This document shows, piece by piece, positions 57,169 to 64,000 of a stretch of 64,000 nucleotides of DNA; the first letter of the stretch is position 1; each line of letters begins with the position of its first letter. Below the pieces are notes generated by a model. The model did no database searches, was not told the origin of the DNA, and saw nothing but the letters and a program-made list of their open reading frames with translations. Location: positions 32,325,398 to 32,389,397 of the forward strand of contig NC_052509.1 in NCBI RefSeq assembly GCF_014356525.2, given 5' to 3'. Made by a program: the position numbers and the translations under genes. The DNA comes from Nilaparvata lugens (taxonomy: Eukaryota; Arthropoda; Insecta; Hemiptera; Delphacidae).

Positions 57169-58156
57169 AATATCGGGAACCGAGCTACGCTCTAGATTTC
57201 AAAAGCATAAAAAATCTATAACGAAAGAAGAAATTATAATAACATTCATACAGAAATGTTCTAATCACAGTAAATCGAGATCAATTCTCAGAGGAATGCA
57301 AAAATTTTCCTCAAAAAGGCCCAGTTGCACAAGAGCCGGTTAAATTTTAATCCTGATTAACTTCACGTGAACCAAATCAGAGAAGAGCATTTCGAAAAGA
57401 TGGATCTACTGGAATTAATCAGGATGGAAAACAACCCGGCTTTTTTGCAATCGGCACTAAGTACCTGATTGAATGATAACAAAAGTTCAACAGCTGAGTC
57501 ATAATATTTGACACAGTCCCACACACATAGACTCGCTCACTGACTTCCATCACCAACATAAGACGAAATAATTATTATCAGCTGTTTCTCCAAGGATGAA
57601 TAATAAATTAATAATTATACTTTTAATGTCCTTCAGCTAGTTTTCTCAGCGATAAGACTTAGTGCAATCTTTATATTATAAACCTACTATGTTCTGGATT
57701 TCGTGAGAATCGTTAGAGCCGTTTTCCAGATTCGGTGAAATACAAACATCTAAACATCTAAACATCTAAACTTCTAAACATCTAAACATTTAAACATCTT
57801 AACATCTAAACATCTAAAGATCTAAACATCTAAACATCTAAACATCTAAACATCTAAACATCTAAACATCTAAACATCTAAACTTCTAAACATCTAAACA
57901 TCCAAACATCTTAACATCTAAACATCTAAACATCTAAACATCTAAACATCTAAACATCTAAACATCTAAACATCTAAACTCTAAACATCTAAACATCTAA
58001 ACATCTAAACATCTAAACATCTAAACATCTAAACATCTAAACATCTAAACATCTAAACATCTAAACATCTAAACATCTAAACATCTAACATCTGAACATC
58101 TAAACATCTAAACATTCAAACATTTGAACAGAAGCTGCTCGTTTAATAGTATAGGA
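57169..58156 (-). mobile_element. Helentron-like element family H, inserted in LINE-4 RT
   Basis: On the minus strand it starts TCCTATACTATTAAACGAGC and ends GAGCGTAGCTCGGTTCCCGATATT. LINE reverse transcriptase motifs lie on both sides (GFDTSKTT to the left, DLAKAFDLID to the right), so it is an insertion within one LINE copy. It contains the same inner blocks as 3412-4790, and a large 8-bp satellite near its 5' end. Confidence 0.7.
57740..58130. repeat. 8-bp satellite (AACATCTA)n, about 48 units
   Basis: Nearly perfect head-to-tail repeats with a few variants (AACTTCTA, AACATCTT, AACATCCA). The related copy at 3295-3365 has only about nine units, showing expansion specific to this insertion. 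Confidence 0.95.
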
Positions 58157-58161
58157 TGAGT

Positions 58162-58500
58162 ATGTTACCACTTAATCTAGCAGTAAACAGTTTCAATTTA
58201 TTTTCTGGATTTAGCGAAGGCTTTTGATTTAATAGATAGAAATATACTTTTTGCAAAACTTGAAGCAATTGGCTTCAAGAATCTCTTCTTAAGATGGTTG
58301 AAACTACATTGAAGATAGAACACAGATAATATCATTAAATGGCACAGACAGTGATTCTATTGCAATTGATTATGGAGTGGTTCAGGGGAGGGCACCTTGG
58401 GCCCTCTACTTTTCCTCATATGGATGAATAGCATATCAAGGTTGCACCTACATGGTCAATTATTCCTCTTTGCCGATGATATGGCACTTGTTTTATAGTT
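58162..58500 (+). pseudogene. LINE-4, plus-strand copy: RT continuation beyond the Helentron-like insert
   Basis: The plus strand reads IYFLDLAKAFDLIDRNILFAK (RT motif A), LEAIGFKNLFLRWL, an equivalent of GVVQG and, in another frame, LFLFADDMALVL (motif C with the Asp pair, 58470-58495). Several one-base shifts are present. The homology stops at 58500, where the minus-strand copy begins. Confidence 0.75.
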
Positions 58501-58504
58501 GAGT

Positions 58505-59534
58505 GAAATTCATTTCTATACGTTTATATCTATTTTTCATAGTCAAGTTGAAAGGTAGATTTTGTGACTGTTTTCTAAGTTTGTCTCTATCGCGGATTGA
58601 GTTGATCCATTGCTTGAGTCTCACATTTTTTGCGTTATTCACAACTTCAACAATATTGGATGATAATTATTTTGTAAGGTATTGCTAAAAGTAATTAAGG
58701 AAGTGTTTATATCAGTTACAGCTGTTGATGTTGGGGCAGTTACCTATTAAATTTACCTCCCGTTGATCAGGTCTTTGTTTCCTCGGGTGTGAAGTAGAAT
58801 GCATGTAGCAACTTGATCTGTCACTGCTGATTCTATTACTACTGATTTTGAAAAAAAATTACTTATCGGTCATTGAAGAAAATTGTCTAAGCAGCTATTG
58901 TCAGGTCTTGTAATGCTTTCTATGCACGGTATCAGATTTGCCTCACAGAGCGTGTCCAAATAATCGTCACGTAAGGGATAAGGATTAGGCTGTAAAAGAT
59001 CGCAATTCATATCTCCACTAAAGATAATTTGGAATGGCGAAATTACGCAGAGAGACCCTCGATGAACTGTGGAAAGCTGGGATTAGGACTACGATAAACG
59101 GCCAACAGATCGAATTTAACCCCCTCCCAATTGAAATTCAGAGATATGCTCGTGGCCACTCCACCCAGTAACAGCTGACTGCAAGTAACGGATAGGCTAC
59201 TATCAATATAGACACAATATCATCGCTACTATCTAAGTTATTATAGGACCTATGCAAAGTGTATCTTTGAATGTTATTTAAATCGCTATCATCCTTAAGC
59301 CAAGCAAGCTTCCGTATGGATAATACAATTAAATTTGACTTGAAGGCCTTGTAAAAGAACTAAGAAAGAATCAACGTTTTTACTACTAAAATTTTTTTGG
59401 TGAAGAACCCTGAAGGGCGCCGATTCATCAGTATCAATGTTAGCGACATTATTTATATCGTTACAGATAACACAATCTAAGTCTGGAGTATCATAAACAT
59501 CTGCATCCAGATTCATTATCTCTAAAGTAGGCAA
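58505..59534 (-). pseudogene. LINE-4, minus-strand copy: endonuclease and linker
   Basis: From the right: a 79-codon frame (59534-59295) with an acidic lead and then FRVLHQKNFSSKNVDSFLV and CIIHTEACLA, the LINE endonuclease start with mutated key residues (the usual NIRS and TEAW are changed). Then SISLNFNWEG, KFDLLAVYRSPNPSFPQF, GDMNCDLL, and PDNSCLDNF. Finally the linker with VRLKQWINSIRDRDKLRKQ at 58640-58560. The RT is absent on this strand. Frameshifts near 59180 and 59050. Confidence 0.78.
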
Positions 59535-60180
59535 TTAAGTAAAAATATACAATAATTGTCAGTCGCTTGCCACTCATGGTGCTTTGTAAGTTGAATAATA
59601 TAAAATTTAGCATGCTGCGAAAAAGATAACATTGCATTTAATTGGATACAATTAATTTTAGAACAAAGTCATTGTTTATCTGATGTTTCCTTGAATGAGT
59701 GTCTATTCTTTCTCAGAATAGTCTGTTTCCATGGATACTTTCTAGAAAAAAATCGGAAAGATGTTTATTGTCACCAAGAAAACACCTTTCCCAATAATAA
59801 TTATTTTTACAATTCCGATCAACAATAAAAAAATGTAACCACCCACGATTACTTTTCCAAGAATAATTTCACATTATCACTTACAATAGTAGTTATTATT
59901 TGCTTTGAGTGTATAATGTATTATTGATTATTTGAGCAATAGCAGTGCGGATAGGGCGATAACAATTATTGGCTTGCAAAACACCATTTCATATCGTATG
60001 ACGATCGTTTTTTTCAGGAAAATACCAATATTCAAATCAATCGACTAATAAATCAAAAGATAATCCAGGAGTGGAAGTCGAATAACATTCGCTTTCTGCA
60101 CTGCCAATAATTCATTGACTTTTATTAAAGACCGTAGCTGAAGGTGTCCAACGACCATAAAACAAACGCTGGCAATGGCC
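59535..60180. other. No gene seen
   Basis: AT-rich DNA upstream of the putative promoter. Confidence 0.4.
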
Positions 60181-60182
60181 TA

Positions 60183-60240
60183 TGACGTCATTATTTGACA
60201 CTATAAAAGTAATTTACATTTATCGCCGTCATCAATTGCA
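60183..60240 (+). promoter_or_regulatory. Candidate RNA polymerase II core promoter
   Basis: TGACGTCA (60183-60190, full CRE palindrome) is followed by TATAAAAG (60202-60209) and by ATCAATTGCAGTTAG, with an initiator-like TCAATT at 60232-60237, that is about 31 bases after the start of the TATA box, the standard arthropod spacing. The local composition becomes GC-richer immediately downstream. This is the best promoter-like arrangement in the window, but no known gene follows. Confidence 0.5.
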
Positions 60241-60269
60241 GTTAGCGCGACTGCTGACTCGTGCATTGG

Positions 60270-60344
60270 ATGGTTTTGAAGAATGGTTACGCCCCTGTTA
60301 AGCCAACAGTGGCCCAAATCTGGTCCCTATTTTATCAACGTTAA
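60270..60344 (+). CDS. Possible short first frame downstream of the promoter
   Basis: The first ATG after the predicted start site opens a 24-codon frame (MVLKNGYAPVKPTVAQIW...) ending at TAA. A second frame with ATG at 60283 continues for 68 codons to 60489 in a different register. Either may be an upstream frame or the start of a spliced gene. No homology is recognised and no downstream exon could be identified. Confidence 0.2.
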   Translation: MVLKNGYAPVKPTVAQIWSLFYQR

Positions 60345-60489
60345 TTTGCAGAACGTTGGTCACCATCGATACCTATTTCGGGGCTCTGCATTTCCGGGGA
60401 TTACAATTTTCTCTACCACCTCTGCACCCGAATTTCAAGTTCACACTTTTACGGACATACTTGTGACAATGCCACTTATCAGTCGATAA

Positions 60490-60680
60490 GTATTGATGAT
60501 ATATATAGGCTATTACACATGACACATGATAGTAATTATATTAATTATCATATTTATGAAATGTATAAATCCTTTTAAAAAATGAAAAACAAAAGTTTGC
60601 TTATAAAGTATGTACTGTTTCTGATTATTATCTTAATCTTCGAATAATAATAGATTTTGAATTTATTGGAGTTTAAAGGT
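60490..60680. other. AT-rich, no gene seen
   Basis: Short stretch between the promoter-associated frames and the LINE-5 tail. Confidence 0.4.
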
Positions 60681-60681
60681 A

Positions 60682-60712
60682 TTGTACTTTACTTTACTTT
60701 ACTTTTCTTGTT
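60682..60712 (-). repeat. (AAAGT)n 3' tail of LINE-5
   Basis: TACTTTACTTTACTTTACTTTT on the plus strand reads as AAAGT repeats at the 3' end of the minus-strand LINE-5, a typical LINE microsatellite tail. Confidence 0.65.
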
Positions 60713-61400
60713 CGTCACAATTATTAAACTGCATTAAAGGAGCAACGATCCCGCAGTATATGACACGTCAAAGTTTAATCCAATATCTACCATCCCTCAT
60801 ATTTCAACATAACAGATCCCACATAACATACATCAAACAAACATTATTCAACAATGAAGTCTGCTAACCTGTACGGACACAATACAATAAGGAATTCCCT
60901 GAGTGTTTTTTTTTTAACTCCTTCAAGTCATAAATTTCTCTTATGTGAGATGGGATTGAATTAAATATCTTCATTCCCATATAAAACGGACCACTCTCCA
61001 GCAGGCTGAGTCTGTGGTGTGGGTAAACAAAACCTCTAAATCTTGTATTATGAGGATGACTCACCTGGTTCTCCTCATACATTCGTCTATTTTTAAAAAC
61101 GAAGATTGCTAAATCTAATATATAAATAGCAGGAGCCGTCAGCAATCTCTTTTCTTTAAAATAAGGTCTGCAAGAACGCATTGTATTAATCTTATAAATT
61201 ATCCTAATGGCTTTCTTCTGCATTATAAATATTCCATTATTCTCTATACTTTTTCCCCAAAAAATTACTCCATATCTCATAACTGACAGAAAATAAGCGT
61301 GATATACCAAAAGAACAGTTTTTTCACTTCCTACTCTAGCCATCACTCTTAATGCAAACAAGGCTCTATTTAATATACTAGTGACATGAGAAATATGTAG
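60713..61400 (-). pseudogene. LINE-5: C-terminal end of ORF2 (CR1/Jockey type)
   Basis: The 165-codon frame 61361-60864 (extendable upstream to about 61400) reads YHAYFLSVMRYGVIFWG, the 'YxxxxxSxxxYGIxxWG' motif, then IMQKKAIRII, CRPYFKEKRLLTAPAIYI, HPHNTRFRG and GMKIFNSIPSHIREI. These are the canonical C-terminal motifs of CR1/Jockey ORF2, and this copy is well preserved. The RT and endonuclease are missing upstream, where a (TTA)n-rich stretch and no LINE homology are found, consistent with 5' truncation. Confidence 0.88.
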
Positions 61401-62000
61401 TATTCATATAATAATAATTATTATTATTGAACGGAAATAAAAAGTTGAATGCTTTAAACTACCCCTAAGACTTCTGCTAAATATTGACCTCAGGGTGAAC
61501 AGCTAGAAGGAAATTCGGTGAGAGCTACCATTCACAAATTATTCGTCAGCTTGAGAATAATTACTTTTTCAACCTTGGATCCTCGTTCAATAACAATTAC
61601 TAGTGAGCCCCTGGCTGAAGAACTCGCTCCAAATAATGCCTCTGATATTCCGTCAACTGTCTATTGAAAGCAGTGGAAAGTCAAGAAAAGTAGTGTTGAG
61701 TTATTGATTGCATGCAAATGATAATCTAGTTGACAGTTAATTTATAATTTTTTAATTATATTCTTCTCAGTCAAATAATATTTACTCGAAGTCAAGTTTA
61801 CAAGAACAATAGCTTGAATCCACTATAACAATGTAGAGCCTTCCTCAGGTTTTGTTTATTCAAGTACATAATATTGAACATGTTTGACTCTTGGATTCAA
61901 TATTGAATCTTGAACAAGTGCAAGTTTCAATTCAGCACCTTCAACAGAGGGAATAGAGATGCGCACTATAGCAAAAGTACACCTATTAACTAGTCCAAAT
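61401..62000. other. No gene seen
   Basis: AT-rich sequence. A short ATTATTATT run near 61415-61430. Confidence 0.4.
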
Positions 62001-62002
62001 TA

Positions 62003-62660
62003 AGCTGCAAAGTCAAAAATTGTGTCACAGACACCCTCTTCAAATTTCATTGTCAAATGATCAATTGTTTCAGCATTGAAAATTTCACCCCGTACATTAA
62101 AGTTGCTATAACAATGAAACGAAAATTTGGAATAGTGAAATGATACGTCATTCCAAAGAGAATTTAATTCTCTACAATCCTACGATAAGCATAAGTTTTT
62201 ACGATGCATTGTTGGAGAGTTTTAAGACCTGAAAGAGTAAAATATAGAATAAAAACTGATTATTATAACAAATACACGCTTTCAAGAGCGAATGTCTCGT
62301 CAACTGTTGAGAATGTTACAAAATTCCACTGAAAAAAAAGTGTAGAGAATTTATCTAGCTTCATTTTCGAATACTTAGTTATATAAGTTGAACATATTGT
62401 TCTGAAGATATGAGCGTGGAAGCAAAAAGCTGAAAAATTCAACTTTTGAACCACCCTCAACCCCTTAGCACATGAGTTAGGAATGGGGACTTTTAATAAA
62501 TTATGTTCTCCTCCTTACTAGTCTCAACAAAGCTGCAAAGTCAAAAAATGTGTACAAGACATTCCCTTCAAATTCCTTTGTCAATAATTGGTCTATTAAT
62601 GTTGAAAAACTAGAGATTTCACATTCAACACTAAAGCTGCTGCAACAGTTGTAGGAAAAT
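62003..62660 (+). repeat. Diverged direct repeat, spacing 529 bp
   Basis: GCTGCAAAGTCAAAAATTGTG at 62003 recurs as GCTGCAAAGTCAAAAAATGTG at 62532. Both are followed by TTCAAATT(T/C)C..TTGTCAA and CATTGAAAATTTC or GTTGAAAAACTAGAGATTTC, then CTATAACA or CTGCAACA. Only one is adjacent to the Helitron end, so it may be part of a larger element. Confidence 0.55.
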
Positions 62661-62931
62661 GCGTAAGATTCAATATCTGAAATAACGCCAGATACGCCCA
62701 AAATTATCGGTTTTTTCGTTTTCTCAGTTCTTTCAAGTAATAGACAAGAAATTTCAAATTCGGTACAGTGGTTTAGCTTGGGTCTAAGAATTTTATGATG
62801 AGGTGACTTTAATATTTCATCAAAGATAAGCTCAAAATCAGCGTTTTTCCAACGTTTTTCTCAGCTTTTCTGCGTTTTCTCAGTACTTTGACTTTTTGAT
62901 AGAATGAAGCATGCGCAAATGAAAAATGCAG

Positions 62932-63017
62932 GCGAGCGAAGCGAGCGATAATCCTGTCGGGGGTCCTAGGGGGCTCGGCTAGACGGATATGGCGAGCGAA
63001 GCGAGTCTGACGGCTAG
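62932..63017 (+). mobile_element. Helitron 3' end, third family member
   Basis: GGCGAGCGAAGCGAGC occurs twice, with a GGGGGTCC..GGGGGCTCGG section between, and the sequence ends TCTGACGGCTAG followed by T. This is the 3' terminus of the family at 7430 and 20183, in plus orientation. No TC start with AAAAGCGAAATGGC was found upstream within the window, so it is either a solo end or belongs to a longer, diverged element (possibly including 62003-62660). Confidence 0.7.
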
Positions 63018-63424
63018 TTAAAATATATATTGATTATTGCGTCTATCTATGGCACAAACAAAATACATAGTTATATCCTTTTCTTGTCTGAGAAAGGACG
63101 AAGAAGTGGATAGATTTTGTTGTCCATCGAACTTGATCTGTAGAAAGGTTAGAAGAATATTTGTTGACAATTCAAAGCTGTTAAATCAATGATTTCTTGA
63201 GTTATTGTTGAATATACATATAGACGGACAACGACTTTTGACTCTAGTAAGTCGGAAGTGAGAACTCACTAAACCTCGTTCAATTATTCATTCCAATTGT
63301 ATAACAATTATTTCAAATATCCAATGAGAGCTATATGTGTAGAGCTAAGGACTTCTTTCTGCTACTACAAATATTGAGCGGAGTACTAAAAAGGATAAAG
63401 AAATTTGAAGAATGAAACTTTCCA
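63018..63424. repeat. Diverged dispersed repeat (pair of 1483-1680)
   Basis: 63075-63255 is the partner of the segment at 1483-1680. No gene is seen in the rest. Confidence 0.45.
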
Positions 63425-63475
63425 AGAACTGTGCCCAGACCGGGAATCGGACCCGGAACTATTCGTTGTCGGCGG
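63425..63475 (-). repeat. tRNA-like T-arm (possible SINE or degenerate tRNA)
   Basis: On the minus strand GTTCCGGGTCCGATTCCCGG folds into a perfect 5-bp T-stem with a B-box one base away from GGTTCGATTCC, and CTGGGC follows. A convincing D-arm and acceptor stem are not seen, so a tRNA gene call is not warranted. Confidence 0.35.
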
Positions 63476-63521
63476 AGCGTCTTGGGTTGAAGTAGTCTTG
63501 GATTCATCGGATATTTGAAAT

Positions 63522-64000
63522 TCTATTATATTAAGCGAGCAGCTTCTGTATTTTTATATGGTTATTTATATTTTCGGTTATTTATATGGTTATCTATATT
63601 CAAAGGATCTCGAAAACGGCTCTGACGATTTTCACGAAATTTGGAACATAGTAGGTTTATGATATAAAAATTCGATTGCACTAGGTCTTATCACTGAGAA
63701 AACTCGCTGAAGGACATTAAAAGGATAATAATTATTCATCCTTGAAGAAACAGATAATAATTTCGTCGTCTGTCGATAACAGAAGATGCGTGTGCCTGTG
63801 TGGGAGAGAGACAGGATATTATGCTCAGTTGTATAATCAATCAGCTAATCTCACGAGAAATATTATCCAATCATCTAGAAATTTTGATCGACTTGATCAA
63901 AATAATCTGATTTGTTGCCATGACATGGTATATCATCCTAAATTAGAGTATATCATAATTTCCAGAGTTAATAATTATTTTACAGTTTTAAGTGATTGGT
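63522..64000 (+). mobile_element. Helentron-like element family H, partial at window edge
   Basis: Starts TCTATTATATTAAGCGAGC, then the GGTTATTTATA repeats and the conserved 'GATCTCGAAAACGGCTCTGACG', 'ATGATATAAAAATTCGATTG' and 'AAAACTCGCTGAAGGACATT' blocks shared with copies b and c. The hairpin end lies beyond the window. Confidence 0.6.

Noticed and set aside
57740..58130. CRISPR-like array
   Set aside because: The 8-bp units are contiguous with no spacers, in a eukaryotic transposable element.
63425..63475. tRNA gene on the minus strand
   Set aside because: Only the T-arm is convincing; acceptor, D-arm and anticodon arm cannot be paired.

Overview
This window looks like intergenic or intronic sequence from an AT-rich insect genome. 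The repeat families and retrotransposon types resemble those of hemipterans, and a planthopper would fit. That species guess comes from family resemblance and is not proven by the sequence. I found no convincing host protein-coding gene, no canonical tRNA and no rRNA. What can be recognised is almost all decayed mobile DNA, simple-sequence tracts and one viral fossil.

Layout. 0-7 kb: three copies of one interspersed family with short TIR-like ends (family A) and a cluster of Helentron-like elements (family H) nested in and beside each other. 7.2-12.8 kb, the most informative region: on the minus strand, a broken RNA-virus replicase fragment (superfamily 1 helicase) runs directly into a broken non-LTR retrotransposon (LINE-1). 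LINE-1 carries an internal 325-bp tandem duplication and is split by a 697-bp Helitron. 12.9-29 kb: pyrimidine-rich sequence, a small MITE, more Helitron-type elements, a 160-bp tandem repeat, and a dispersed family present three times, two of them in a ~716-bp tandem duplication. 29-41 kb: a 697-bp near-perfect palindromic MITE, a possible promoter near 33.2 kb, a LINE remnant at 35.6-36.0 kb, and a 1.86-kb foldback-like structure enclosing an 866-bp PIF/Harbinger element with a transposase remnant. 41-50 kb: two more broken LINEs and long purine or pyrimidine tracts. 50-56 kb: AT-rich, with one unexplained 207-codon open frame. 56-64 kb: LINE fragments in both orientations, one split by a Helentron-like element with a long 8-bp satellite, a well-spaced core promoter near 60.2 kb, a fifth LINE 3' end, a Helitron 3' end and a partial Helentron-like element cut by the window edge.

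The genes do not work together as an operon or pathway. Relationships are by nesting, which gives relative ages: LINE-1 is older than the Helitron inside it, and the Helentron-like element at 57.2 kb is younger than the LINE it splits. The most notable possibility is that the viral fragment and LINE-1 entered the genome as one chimeric reverse-transcription product, because they are collinear, on the same strand and abut at the 5' end of the LINE endonuclease reading frame.
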